Below, one piece after another: positions 45,901 to 56,592 of a DNA stretch of 64,000 nucleotides. A program made the position numbers and the translations under genes. This stretch comes from BOG-908 sp963795825 (lineage in GTDB: Bacteria; Pseudomonadota; Alphaproteobacteria; Acetobacterales; Acetobacteraceae), in the NCBI GenBank assembly GCA_963795825.1, contig CAWCIW010000003.1:248001-312000 (forward strand), given 5' to 3'. Numbering within the stretch: the stretch's first letter is position 1; each line of letters begins with the position of its first letter. A model generated the notes under the pieces. It saw only the letters and a list, made by a program, of their open reading frames with translations. It made no database searches and had not been told where the DNA came from.

Positions 45901-48471
45901 CGCGCGGTGCTGCGCGATGCGTCGGGCCGCGTGCTCGGCCGCTACGGCGCGCGCGCGGATGACTGGAACGTGGCGATCTCCACCCTGCTGCAACCCGGCG
46001 CCTATACGCTGGACCTGGAGAGCGCCAGGCCGCCCGCGCAGGCCCCGGCCCCGCGCAACCCCAACGACGTTGCGGCCAGCGCGCCTGCCGCAGCCGATGC
46101 ATCGCCGGGCTCCGACGACACGAGCGGCGGCAGCGCCGCGCCAGGCCAGGACGGCAACGGCGACACGCCCGGCCAGGCCGCCAGCGGCGACGATACGCCC
46201 AGCCAAGCGGCAAGCGGCGGCGACACGCCCGGCCAGGCGGCAAGCGACGACACGCCAGGCCAGGACGCGAGCGGCGATGCGCCGGCCCAGGCCGCCAGCG
46301 GCGACGCGGCGAGCCAGGACGCCAGCGGCGGCGACACGCCGGTCCGGGTCGCCGATGGCGACACGCCCGGCCAGCCCGCCGAGGGCGACACGCCCGCCCA
46401 GGACGCCGTGCAGAGCCCGCCGCCGAGCGGCGACGCAACGCCGGACCGGCAGGAGAGCGGGTCCGGCCAGCCGGAAGCCGCCACCACGATCACCCTGTCG
46501 CTGCCGGAGGAGGCGCCGGCCGAAACCCTGGGCGACGCGCCGCTGCAACTGGCCGGCGGGCGGGTGCACCATCTCGGCCTGAAGCAGCCGGTGGCGGGGC
46601 AGCTCGTGGTGGCCGGCGCGGAAGCGGCATCGCCGCTGGCGGTCTCGCTCGAACGGCAGGACGGCGCGGGCGCGTGGCGCAGCCTCGCCGGCGCCCAGGG
46701 CCGCGCGGCCATCGTGGCGGTGCCGGCCGACGCCCAACCCGGCGCGTGGCGGCTGTCCGTGTGGCCGGTCGATGGCGGGGACGCGGCGATACGGGCCGCC
46801 GCACGGCTGGCCAGCCTGCCGCCGGCAGCGGGACCGCCCCGGTTCACGCCCTTTCCCCTCCCCGGCATCGCCGACGGGCTGGCGGTGGCCAACGTGGCCG
46901 CCGCGCCCGCTTCCCTGCTGGGCATCGCCGGCGATCCGGACGTGATGGTCGCCGCCTGGCCGGGCCATGCCGCGCAGGTGCCGCAAGGCGGCCTGGTGGC
47001 GCCGCAGGGGGCGAATGTGTGGCTCGTCGCCAGCCACCCGGCGCGCATAACGCTGGCGCCGCTGCCGGCATCCCGCCCGGTCACCCTTACGCTGGCCCAG
47101 GGCGAGATCGCGGGGCTGCCGCGCCAGGCCGGGGCGCTCACCGCCTGGGTCGCCGCGGCGCAGGGCCAGCCTGGCTTCGCGCCCGGCCCGGCCAGCGGCG
47201 TCTCGGCCGGTGGCGCGATCGCCATCGTCGCGAACGATACGGCCAGCCTGCGCGTGGCGGACGATGCCGACAGCCTGCGCATCACCGCGAATCCTGTGGC
47301 GCTGACGCAGGCGCCGATCCGCGCGCTGGCCGGCAGCCTGGATGCCACGCTGCCGGCCGCCAGCGCCACCGAGCTGGTGCTTGACCCGGCGCGGCGCCTG
47401 CTGCGCCTGGCCCTGCCGCCCGGCACCGCCGCGGTAGCCGGCTGGCCGGACCGCGATTCGCGCACGGTATGGGCCGGCCAGGCGCCCGCCAGCCACACGA
47501 TCGAGGGGCGCTGGCGCCGTCTGCTCCTGGTGAACATCAACCAGGCGCCGGCCGCCGTCTCGGTGGCGCAGGACACACTGGCGGAAGAGGACCTGCTCGG
47601 CCCCGGCCACGCGTTCCGGCGCTTCTTCGGCGCCGCGGGTTCGCTGGACCTGGCGGTTCCGGCCGCCGCAGGACAGGTCCTGGTGGTGGCCGGCGCGGCC
47701 GGCGGCGTGTTCACGTCGCAGGACGGCAGGGTGCAGCGCGGCACGCGGCTGCCGCTCGCCGGGCCGGGCCGCCTGACGCTGGAACACGGCACCGGCCTGG
47801 TGGCTGCGTGGCTGGAGGGGCCTGGCGCCGTGCCCTGGCCGCAGCCCGCGCCGAGCCGGCTGGCGCTGCCGGGCAGCATCGCGCTGACGGGCGACGCCAT
47901 GCGCCTGTCGGTCAGCCAGACCGGGCCGGCGCTGCTGCGCGTGCGCACCACCGCGCCGGTGCTGCTCGGGATCGCGGGCGAAACCCCTGCCTTGTTCCCC
48001 GCAGGCGCGGTGTTCAGCCGTTACGTGCCGGCGGGGGATACGAGCCTGCTGGTGGTCCCGGCGCAGGACGGCCCGCTCTCCGGCCGGCTGGAGGCGAGCG
48101 CCTCGCCTGTCCTCCCGGCGCAGGACGGCCTGGGCGATGCGGTCGCCGCCGCCCCCGGCGACAGCGTGCTGTTCGGCTTCACCCTGGCCACCCCCCGGCG
48201 CATCGGCATCGGCGCGCAGGCGGAGCCGGACGGCGTGTCGCTGGTCCTGCTGGACGCCGCAGGACACGAGATGGCCAGGGGTGCCGCGATGCTGGAGGAC
48301 CTGCCGGCCGGGCGCTACGTGCTGCAGGCAAAGGTCGCGCCGGACGGCCCCGCCACGCTGATCCGTCCGGCCATCATCGGCCTGTCGCCCAGGCCGGACG
48401 GCCCACCCCCGGACATCGTGCAATACTACCGAAAACTGGCCGGCCTGACCGCCCACGGACGCAAGCCATGA
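42994..48471 (+). CDS. Very large secreted protein upstream of alpha-2-macroglobulin, two frameshifts
   Basis: About 1,825 codons from MRRLFGLFALLLAGGPSAAQ (signal peptide, cleavage after AAQA) to KLAGLTAHGRKP. Frame changes occur near 43375 and 44858, but the sequence style is continuous. The body consists of many beta-rich segments with recurring patterns such as LPPGLYLVVAYGG, LPPGAWRLEARSQG and LSPGRYRLLVMPQ ('PG-x-Y/W-R-L'), suggesting tandem beta-sandwich domains. A GAPSAI repeat lies at 44390-44480, and a Gly/Asp/Thr/Pro/Gln/Ala linker (DTPGQAASGD units) at about 46090-46440. The stop overlaps the ATG of the alpha-2-macroglobulin gene (ATGA), so they are coupled. I do not recognise the family. 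Confidence 0.75.
46090..46440 (+). repeat. In-frame low-complexity tandem repeat
   Basis: About 115 codons of GDTPGQAASGD-type units with variants (DDTPSQAASGG, GDAPAQAASGD, GDTPGQPAEGD). They form a flexible acidic linker between two beta-rich halves of the large secreted protein. Unit length varies between 9 and 13 codons, typical of slippage. Confidence 0.8.
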
Positions 48472-51400
48472 AAACAGAACCGAAGCGCTGGCGCAAAGCG
48501 GCCCAGGGCGCAAAAGTTTTTTGGTCCTTTTTTTCAAAAAAGGACTGCTTGCTTGCTGTCTTGCTCGTATTGGCCAGCCCGGCTCTCGCCGCCCCGGACC
48601 GACAGGCCCGCGCCGACGGCACGCGCATAATCCCCGACCACTTCCTGCGGGAATGGGACCCCGTCACGATCTTCTTCCCGACCGACACCGGCCCGGCCGA
48701 AGGCGGCCCGGAGGACCAGCCGCAGCGTCTCGTCACGCTGCAACCCCCGACGGAGGGCGCCTGGCAGTGGCTGGGCGCCCGCGTGCTGCAATTCCGTCCC
48801 GCCGAGCCGTGGCAGGCGCTGCGCCGGGTGCGGGTGGCGGTGGGCACGCAGGCGACGGTGCTGGTGCCGCTGCTGCCGGTGCCGGTGGCCAGCGGCCCGG
48901 CCGATACCGGCGCCGGCGTGGTGGGGCTGGACCGCATCGCCCTCACCTTTCCCGGCCCGGTGGACACGGACGCGCTCGCCCGCCTGCTCACCGTCGAGCT
49001 GCGGCCCGCGCCGGGTATCGTCGCGGCGGGCGCCACGCTGCTGACCGCGCAGGATTTCGACCTCGCGCCGGGCGAGCGCACGGCGCGCGACGGCCGGCAG
49101 GTGGTTGTCGTCGTGCTGCACCGCCCGGTGGCGGACGGCCAGGTGGCCATCGTGCGGCTGCGCCTGTCGGATGTGCCCCGGCTTGATGCATCCGGACTTG
49201 ACGTGCCGGTGTTCGAGACGCGCCTGCACAGCGCCGTGCCGTTCGCCTTTTCCGACGCCTCGTGCGCGTCCGGCTTCGGCCGGTCCACCGTGGATGGCGG
49301 CGACGGCGTGCGCGCCTGCGCGCCGGCCCAGGAGGGCGCCGCGGCGCCGGCGCGCGGTATCGACCTGGCGTTCACCGCCCAGCCCGAAGCGCTCGACGCG
49401 GTGCGCGTGCGCGACGTGCTGCGCATCTCGCCGCATGTGGATGGCCTGTCCGCGGTGGCGGACGCGACCACGCTGCACGTCCGCGGTGCGTTCAAGCCGG
49501 CCACGGTCTACACGCTCGCGGTGCCGCCCGGCGCCCTGCACGATACGCGCGGCCGGGCGATGGCGGCGATGGCGGACCAGCATTTCGCGTTCGCCGCACC
49601 GCCACCGGGGCTGCGCTGGGATGCCGCCCAAGGGATCGCCGAGCGTTACGGGCCGCAGATGGTGCCGTTGCGCGGCCAGGGCTACGCCAAGGCCGATCTG
49701 CGCATCCACCCGGTCGACCCGCTGTCGCGCGATTTCTGGCCCTACCCTGCCACAGGCCTGGTGACCAGCGATGCCACGCCGCCGCCGCTGCCCGGCCGCG
49801 AGCCGGCGCCCTGGGACCAGCCGGGCGCGATCAGCCCGGACGACATGGCGCTGCGCCTCGGCGCGATGGGCTCGCCGTCGGTCTCCACGCTGGCGGACCT
49901 GCCGGCCACGCCCGGCGGGCTGGAGCAGAAATTCGGCCTCGACCTCGCACCGTTCCTCGCCGGGATCGCCGGCGCGCACCAGCCGGGCACCTACCTGCTC
50001 GGCCTGCGCCCGGTCGATGCAAGGCAGCGGCACTGGATGCGCGTGCAGGTGACGGATCTCAGCCTGACCGCCATCGAGGAAGACCGCCGGGTGCGCTTCG
50101 CGGTGACGTCGCTGGCGACCGCGCGGCCGGTGGCGGGCGCGCGCATCGAGCTGCAGGAAGCCCAGCAGGATGGCAGCATGGCGAACCTGGCGCACGGCAC
50201 CACGGATTCCGCCGGCGACTACATCTGGGCCGTGCCGGACCGCGACCCCGGCGAGGATGGCCATAGCCTGAGCCGCGTGGTGGTGAGCAAGGGCGCGGAC
50301 ACGCTGGTGTTCGACCCGAGGCACGGCCCGCCCGCCTATACGCAAGGCGGCTGGGGACGCGGCGACGGCCGCTGGCTCGGCTGGGCGGCCGCCGGCAACA
50401 CGCGCGGCCGCGGCGAACAGCCGCGCCTGCTGTGCCATGTGTTCACCGAGCGGCCGATCTACCGGCCGGAAGAGCACCCGCAGATCGCCGGCATGATACG
50501 CGACTGGCGAGCCGGCGCGCTGGCCTTTGCCGGCGGTGGCGGCACGGTGGTCGTCACCGGGCCGGACAACCAGCAATGGAAGCTGCCGGCGGCGCTCGAC
50601 GATGTGGGCGGCTTCCACGTGGCGTTCGACGCCAAGACGGACGCCACCGGCGAATACGGCGTGGTGTTCCAGCCGGACCGCAACCGCGCCGCCTGCGGCC
50701 AGATGACCTTCCGGAAGGAGGCCTACCGCCTGCCCACCTTCGAGGTGCTGCTGACCGGCGCGCAGACGGTGCCGCTCGACCGGCCGTTCGACGTGGACCT
50801 GCTGGCGCGCTGGTTCGCCGGCGGGCTGGTGGCCGACCGTCCGGTCGCCTGGACCGTCACGCAATTCCCCCATGTCTGGTCGCCGCCGGGCCAGGAGGGC
50901 TTCGCGTTCTCGTCCGACAGCCGGTTCTCCGGCGACACCGATTTCCGCTCCACCGCGGTGCTGACCCGCACGGTGAAGACCGATGCCGGCGGGGCCGCGC
51001 AACTGGTGCTGGACCCGACCATCGAGCCCACCGCCCAACCGCGCGAATACGTGGTGGAAGCCACCGTGACAGGCGACGACGACATCCAGGTGCGCAGCGT
51101 GCAGCACGTCGTGGCCCTGCCGGCCTTTGTGCTCGGCGTGAAGCTGGCCCGCTACATCGACCACGCCGGCGAGATCGCGCCCGCCGTGGTGGCGCTAGAC
51201 GGCGAGGGCCACCCGTTGGCCGGCCTGAAGATGACGGCAAGGCTGATACGGCGCGGCTGGAACGCCGTGCTGCAGGCCAGCGACTTCGCCGCCGGTGCCG
51301 CGAAATACGACACCCAGGTGATCGACCGGACGGTGGCCGAGCGCCAGCTCGTCAGCGGGACGGCCGCCGCCACGCTGCATTTCGATGCGAAAGAATCCGG

Positions 51401-54260
51401 CGTCTATATCGTTGAGCTGACCGCGTCGGACCAGGCCGGGCGCGCGCAGACCGTGCGGGTGGACAGCTTCGTGGCGGGCGACACGGCGGTCACCTGGGCG
51501 CAGCCGCCGGCGCAGACGATGGTGCTGACGCCCGACAAGCCCGCCTACGCGCCGGGCGAGACCGCGAGCCTGCTGGTGCAGAGCCCGTTCCAGACCGCGC
51601 GCGCTCTGGCGGTGATCGAGGAGCCGGAAGGCCCGTTCGGCTACCGGTGGATTGAGGTGACGCATGGCTACGGCCGCGTGCAGGTGCCGATACGCAAGGC
51701 GCAGGTGCCGAAACTGGCCGTCCACGTCCTGCTGATGCGCGGTCGCCTGTCCGGCCCGGGCCCGGCCGCCGGCGCCCCGTTCGACCAAGGCAAGCCGATG
51801 ACGGTGGCGGCCACCGCCTGGCTGCCGGTGACCCCGGTCGACAACCAGCTTCGCGTGCGCTTCGACGCGCCGGCCAGCGCGCGGCCGGGGCAGGAGGTGG
51901 ACCTGACGCTGCATCTGGCGGATGAGGCGGGCCGGCCGGTGGCAGGCGAGGCGACGGTGTGGATGGTCGACCAGGCGGTGCTGTCGCTGGCCAAGGAGCA
52001 GCGGCTGGATCCGTTGCCGGACTTCATCGTGCAGCGGGCGAGCCGGATGGTGGCGCGCGATTCGCGCAACATGGCGTTCGGCATCATCCCGCTCGGCGAG
52101 TCGCCGGGCGGCGGCGCGGGCGGGGAGCGCGGCGCGGAGAACATCTCCGTACGGCGCAATTTCACCCCGGTCCCGCTGTATCTGCCGCGCGTGCAGGTGG
52201 GCGCGGACGGCACGGCGCGCATACACGTCCGGCTGCCGGACACGCTCACCGTCTATATGCTGCGCGCCAAGGCGATCAGCGGGCCGGACCGCTTCGGCGC
52301 CGGCACCGGAAGCCTGAAGATACGCCTGCCGCTGATCGCCCAGCCGGTGCTGCCGCGCTTCGTCCGCCCCGGCGACGCGTTCACCGCCACCGTCATCGGC
52401 CGGCTGGTGGAAGGGGCGGGCGGCCCCGGCACCGCGATCGCATCCGCCACAGGCCTGCAGGCGGACGGGCCGGCGCGCCAGGGTTTCGCCTGGGACGGCC
52501 GCCACCCGGCCCGCATCGGCTTCGGCCTGACCGTGCCGCGCGACGCCGCCGGCACCACCACGATACGCTTCACCCTAAAACGCGACAGCGACGGCGCGGG
52601 CGACGCGGCCGAGCTGACCCTGCCGATACGCCCGGACCGCCCTGTGCTGCACGTGCGCGCCACCGCCACCCTGGCCGCACGCGCCACCCAGACGATCCCG
52701 GCGCTGGACGATACCGCGCGCCCCGGCACCTACCGGCGCAATGTGGTGGTGGCCGCCGATCCGCTGCTGGTGCGCATCGTCGCCGGGCTGCACTATCTGC
52801 TGGAATACCCGTTCGGCTGCACCGAACAGCGCATGGCGCTGGCCGGCTCCGAACTGGCGCTGAAACCGTACCTGCCGATCCTCGATGCGGCCGGCGTGGG
52901 TGGGCATATGGGCGCCGACGTGGCCTCCACCTTGGCCGAGATCGCGGCGAACACCGATTCGGACGGGCTGGTGGCCTACTGGCCGCACATGCCCGGTTCC
53001 GTCTTGCTGACCGCCTGGGCGCTGGATTTCGCGGTGCAGGCCGAGCAGGCGGGCATGCCCGTCGACCACGCGATGCGCGGGCGGCTGCAGCACGTGCTCC
53101 AGCAGGCGCTGCGCTCGGACTACCCACATCTGTTCGCGCGCGAGGAGGTTCGCGAACGCGCCGCCGCCCTGTGGGCGCTGGCCGAAGCCGGCGACCTGCA
53201 GCCGGCCTATGCCAGCGAGCTGGCGCGCCGCGCCGGGATGCTGGCGAGCGAGTTGCTGGCGCAGGTTATCGTGGCGCTCGACAAGCTGCCGGCCGCCGAC
53301 CACGCCGTGCTGCCCGGGCTGGAGGACCAGATGTGGCAGCGTGTGCAGACCCGCCTGCGCGACGGCCAACTGGTGTATGGCGGGCTGACCGACAGCCCGG
53401 CGGACCCGCTGATCCTGCCCTCCGAAGCGCGCGGCCTGGCCGATGTGACGCGCGCGGTGGCGACCGTCAGCCCGCACGAGAAGCGGCTGGGTCTGCTCCG
53501 CCTCGGGCTGCTGCGCATCGCCGGCCCCGATGGCTGGGGCAGCACGAACGCCACCGCGAGCGCCCTGCGCGCGCTGGCGGCAAGCTGGCAGCCGCCAGGG
53601 GCGGATATCCCGGTCAGCTTCACCCTGCCCGGCCAGCCCGCGCCGCAGACCGCCACGATCTCGGCCGCCACGCCGCTGCAGCAGGCCAGCACAAGCGCGC
53701 CCGGTCCGATCGCGGTGCGCGCGGAGGGCGGCGACAGCACGCTCTCCCTGTTGACGGACACCACCTACGTGCCGGCCGGCCTGGGCAGCACGGCGAAAGC
53801 GGCGGCGCATGGTTTCGTGGTGAGCCGGCGGCTGTTCCTGGTGCCGCCCGACGGCCCGATGCGGCTGCTGGCGCCTGGCGCGGACGGCGCGATCCACCTG
53901 GCTATCGGCGACGTGGTGGAGGAGGCCGACGAGGTGGTGAACCCGGAGGCGCGCACCAATGTGGCGCTGCGCCTGCCGCTGCCGGCGGGGATGGAGCCGC
54001 TCAACCCGAACCTGGCGACGTCACCGGCCAATGCGGCGCCTTCCGCGGCACCGAGCCAAATGCCGGATTATGCGTCGTACGGCGATGACGAGGTGCTGGC
54101 GGTGTTCCAGACTGTGCCAAGTGGGACTTTGAGTTTTAGGACGCGTATGCGCGCGATGGTGGCTGGCAGCTTTACGCAGCCGGCGGCGCGTGTCGAGACG
54201 ATGTATCAGGAGGGGGTTGATGGGAGCAGCGAGGGGGTGCGGGTAGTTGTAAGGCAGTGA
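48468..54260 (+). CDS. Bacterial alpha-2-macroglobulin with thioester motif
   Basis: A 1,930-residue periplasmic protease trap. The thioester motif GCTEQ is at residues 1450-1454 (YLLEYPFGCTEQRMALAGSE). The MG domains and bait region precede it (for example RPIYRPEEHPQIAGMIRDWR, the typical start of the macroglobulin core), with thioester and receptor-like domains after. Bacterial homologues work with PBP1C against attack on a damaged envelope. The signal region MKTEPKRWRKAAQGAKVFWS...LLAVLLVLASPALA is unusual: residues 14-27 are encoded by a repeat arm (48510-48553). The start overlaps the upstream stop as ATGA. PbpC follows. The frame is intact throughout. Confidence 0.93.
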   Translation: MKTEPKRWRKAAQGAKVFWSFFSKKDCLLAVLLVLASPALAAPDRQARADGTRIIPDHFLREWDPVTIFFPTDTGPAEGGPEDQPQRLVTLQPPTEGAWQWLGARVLQFRPAEPWQALRRVRVAVGTQATVLVPLLPVPVASGPADTGAGVVGLDRIALTFPGPVDTDALARLLTVELRPAPGIVAAGATLLTAQDFDLAPGERTARDGRQVVVVVLHRPVADGQVAIVRLRLSDVPRLDASGLDVPVFETRLHSAVPFAFSDASCASGFGRSTVDGGDGVRACAPAQEGAAAPARGIDLAFTAQPEALDAVRVRDVLRISPHVDGLSAVADATTLHVRGAFKPATVYTLAVPPGALHDTRGRAMAAMADQHFAFAAPPPGLRWDAAQGIAERYGPQMVPLRGQGYAKADLRIHPVDPLSRDFWPYPATGLVTSDATPPPLPGREPAPWDQPGAISPDDMALRLGAMGSPSVSTLADLPATPGGLEQKFGLDLAPFLAGIAGAHQPGTYLLGLRPVDARQRHWMRVQVTDLSLTAIEEDRRVRFAVTSLATARPVAGARIELQEAQQDGSMANLAHGTTDSAGDYIWAVPDRDPGEDGHSLSRVVVSKGADTLVFDPRHGPPAYTQGGWGRGDGRWLGWAAAGNTRGRGEQPRLLCHVFTERPIYRPEEHPQIAGMIRDWRAGALAFAGGGGTVVVTGPDNQQWKLPAALDDVGGFHVAFDAKTDATGEYGVVFQPDRNRAACGQMTFRKEAYRLPTFEVLLTGAQTVPLDRPFDVDLLARWFAGGLVADRPVAWTVTQFPHVWSPPGQEGFAFSSDSRFSGDTDFRSTAVLTRTVKTDAGGAAQLVLDPTIEPTAQPREYVVEATVTGDDDIQVRSVQHVVALPAFVLGVKLARYIDHAGEIAPAVVALDGEGHPLAGLKMTARLIRRGWNAVLQASDFAAGAAKYDTQVIDRTVAERQLVSGTAAATLHFDAKESGVYIVELTASDQAGRAQTVRVDSFVAGDTAVTWAQPPAQTMVLTPDKPAYAPGETASLLVQSPFQTARALAVIEEPEGPFGYRWIEVTHGYGRVQVPIRKAQVPKLAVHVLLMRGRLSGPGPAAGAPFDQGKPMTVAATAWLPVTPVDNQLRVRFDAPASARPGQEVDLTLHLADEAGRPVAGEATVWMVDQAVLSLAKEQRLDPLPDFIVQRASRMVARDSRNMAFGIIPLGESPGGGAGGERGAENISVRRNFTPVPLYLPRVQVGADGTARIHVRLPDTLTVYMLRAKAISGPDRFGAGTGSLKIRLPLIAQPVLPRFVRPGDAFTATVIGRLVEGAGGPGTAIASATGLQADGPARQGFAWDGRHPARIGFGLTVPRDAAGTTTIRFTLKRDSDGAGDAAELTLPIRPDRPVLHVRATATLAARATQTIPALDDTARPGTYRRNVVVAADPLLVRIVAGLHYLLEYPFGCTEQRMALAGSELALKPYLPILDAAGVGGHMGADVASTLAEIAANTDSDGLVAYWPHMPGSVLLTAWALDFAVQAEQAGMPVDHAMRGRLQHVLQQALRSDYPHLFAREEVRERAAALWALAEAGDLQPAYASELARRAGMLASELLAQVIVALDKLPAADHAVLPGLEDQMWQRVQTRLRDGQLVYGGLTDSPADPLILPSEARGLADVTRAVATVSPHEKRLGLLRLGLLRIAGPDGWGSTNATASALRALAASWQPPGADIPVSFTLPGQPAPQTATISAATPLQQASTSAPGPIAVRAEGGDSTLSLLTDTTYVPAGLGSTAKAAAHGFVVSRRLFLVPPDGPMRLLAPGADGAIHLAIGDVVEEADEVVNPEARTNVALRLPLPAGMEPLNPNLATSPANAAPSAAPSQMPDYASYGDDEVLAVFQTVPSGTLSFRTRMRAMVAGSFTQPAARVETMYQEGVDGSSEGVRVVVRQ
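48510..48553. repeat. Inverted-repeat element arm inside the alpha-2-macroglobulin signal region
   Basis: A single GGACC-type arm, GCAAAAGTTTTTTGGTCC then TTCAAAAAAGGACTGCTTGC, within codons 15-29. In this frame it encodes AKVFWSFFSKKDCLLA, which supplies part of the hydrophobic core and basic residues of the signal peptide. Confidence 0.85.
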
Positions 54261-54265
54261 GGAAG

Positions 54266-54431
54266 GAAGGAAGGCCTTCTTTTTTGAAAAAAAGAAGCAA
54301 AAAACTTTTGACTCCGTTCGCTGGGGCAAGCGCCCACACCAGAGTCCCAAGGCAAAGCATGTATCCAGCCTGCGCGCGACAGCACATGATAAAAGCTTTT
54401 TGCTTCTTTTTCTCGAAAAAGAAGGCCTTCC
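54266..54431. repeat. Inverted-repeat element, copy 19
   Basis: Two GGCCTT-type arms (54272-54313 and 54388-54431). The spacer belongs to the class with TCGCTGGGGCAAGCG and ATCCAGCCTGCGCGCGACAG. It lies between the alpha-2-macroglobulin and pbpC genes. Confidence 0.86.
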
Positions 54432-54475
54432 TCACTTTCCGCCAAGTTTCCGCCGTTCTCTCTTCATTTATCGTC

Positions 54476-56579
54476 GTGCTTTATTCCGCCACGGTAATGC
54501 ACCGCGCGCATCTGGAAACGCTAGCCGCCACCCCGCTCCTAACCGACCAACACGGCGCATTCCTGGCGCAATTCGGCAACACGCAAGACGGGCGAACGGA
54601 ATACGGCTACTGGAACCTGCTTGCGGTCCCCGACCGGGTTGCCCGTGCCACGCTGGCGCTGGAGGACAGGCGTTTCGCGCAGCATCCGGGCGTGGATGCG
54701 CGTGCCGTTTTGCGCGCGATGTTCCAGCATCTGCGGCACGGCCGTTCCGGCGCTTCCACCATCGCAATGCAGGTGGCGCGCATGCAGCATCCCGAGGCGC
54801 GCACACTGTGGAACAAGGCGGTGGAAGCCGGCACGGCGCTGGCGCTGACGTGGCGTTACGGGCGCGATGCGGTGCTGGTGCAATATCTGCGCATGGTGCC
54901 CTATGCGAATGGCAGCCACGGCATCGCGCATGCGGCGCGCTGGTATTTCGCCAAACCGATGGCGGATCTGAGCTGGGCGGAGATCGCGCTGCTGTCCGCC
55001 GTGCCGCACGCGCCCGGCCGGCTCGATCCGCTGCATCCGGCCGGGCTCAAGGCGGCGCGGCAGCGTGCGTCGCGCATACTGAGCGTGCTGGCCGGGCAGG
55101 GCGTGATACCGGCCGACGCTGTGCTGACGGCGCGGGCGCAGCTCGCTGCGTTGGTGGTGGCCGCTCCGCCGGCGCGGCCGCCGGTCGCGATGCACGCGAT
55201 ATTGCGCCTGCAGCGCAGGCTCGCCGGCCGCGCCCTGCCCGGCGCCGAGCCGATCGTGCGCTGCGCGATCGATCTCGGGCTGCAGGGCGAGCTTGCCGGG
55301 ATGGCAAGCGAGCGGCTGCTGCACTGGCGCGACGACCGGGCGCAGCAGGTGGCGCTCATGGTGGTCGGCCGGCACGATCGCCGGGTGCTGGCCGCGATCG
55401 GGTCCGCGGGGTTCGACAGCCTGCCGGCGGGGCGGATCGATTTCACCGCGGCGGACCGCTCGCCGGGCAGCACGCTCAAGCCGTTCATCTATGCGCTGGC
55501 GCTGCAGCGCGGCGTAGTGTCGCCGGCCCAGGTGATAGGGGATCTGCCGGATATCAGCGCCGGCATCGGCAATGCGGATGGCGCATTCCTCGGCGAGATG
55601 CTGCCCAGGCAGGCGCTGGCGAATTCGCGCAACGTGCCGGCGGTGACGGTGCTGCGGCGCGTCGGCCTGCAGCGTATGTTCGACGCCCTGCGCGCGCTCG
55701 GCCTGACCGATCTGGACGGCAGCGCGGACCGGTTCGGCTTGTCATTGGCGATCGGCTCGCTGCCCACCAGCCTGGACCGGCTGATGCGCGCCTATGCCAC
55801 GCTGGCCGATGACGGGCAGGACACCGATCTCGCCTGGTACGACGGCCAGCCGCGCGCGGCGCCCCGCGCGCTGATCGCGCCGGATGCGGCGCGTCAGGTG
55901 GGGCTGTTCCTGTCGGACCCGATGGCCAGGCTGCCGAGCTTCGAGCGCTACGGCGCGGTGGAATACCCGTTCAGCGTGGCGCTGAAGACCGGCACGTCGC
56001 AGGGGTATCGCGACGCCTGGGCGATGGCCTGGTCGCAGGACTACGAGGTGGGCGTCTGGGTCGGGCGGGCGGATGCCGGCCCGATGACCAGGCTGGGCGG
56101 CGCGCAATCGGCCGCAGAGCTGGCCCAGGCAGTGCTGCTGCGCCTGCATCGCGTCACGCGCGGGGACCTGACGGCAGGCGGCTTGCCCGCGCCGGCGCAG
56201 CAGGGCCCGGTCGAATTGTGCACCAACGGTGCGGCCGGCGCGTGCGCCGTCGCGCCTGACGGAATCGTTGCCGTCCGGTTCCGGCGCGCCGGCGGCGGCG
56301 CAGGACGGCAAGCTGCTGGCGGTGATCTCTCCCGCGCCGGACACGCGCGTCTGGCTCAACCCGGAGGTGCCGCAGGAGCTGAGCCGCCTGGCGTTGCGCG
56401 CGCGCGTGGCGCCGGGCATCACGCAGATCGTGTGGCAGGTGGACGGGGCGGATTATGCCGTGGCCGACCCTGCGGCGCCGCTCTACTGGAAGCTGGTGGG
56501 CGGGATGCACCGGTTCCGCGTGCGGCTGCCGTTGCAGCCCGGGGCGTCCGCCGCGGTGCGCGTTCTTGTGTCGCCGTAG
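54476..56579 (+). CDS. pbpC: Penicillin-binding protein 1C, one frameshift near the end
   Basis: PBP1C combines a glycosyltransferase domain (LALEDRRFAQHPGVDARAVL, GASTIAMQVARM, VQYLRMVPYANGSHGIAHAA) with a transpeptidase domain (DRSPGSTLKPFIYALALQRG with the catalytic Ser; ANSRNVPAV; VALKTGTSQG). It ends in a beta-sandwich C-terminal domain (AVISPAPDTRVWLNPEVPQE), reached after a frame change near 56285. The hydrophobic start SSFIVVLYSATVMHRAH lies just after the repeat. A GTG at 54476 is chosen, but the exact start is unclear; upstream codons are repeat-derived. It is adjacent to its usual partner alpha-2-macroglobulin. Confidence 0.9.
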
Positions 56580-56592
56580 CCGCGCGATCGGA

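Noticed and set aside
44758..48537. Long minus-strand frame of about 1,250 codons opposite the large secreted protein
   Set aside because: It is the shadow of a GC-rich gene; the translated sequence is rich in Arg, Gly and Ala without domains, and the plus strand has signal peptide and continuity.
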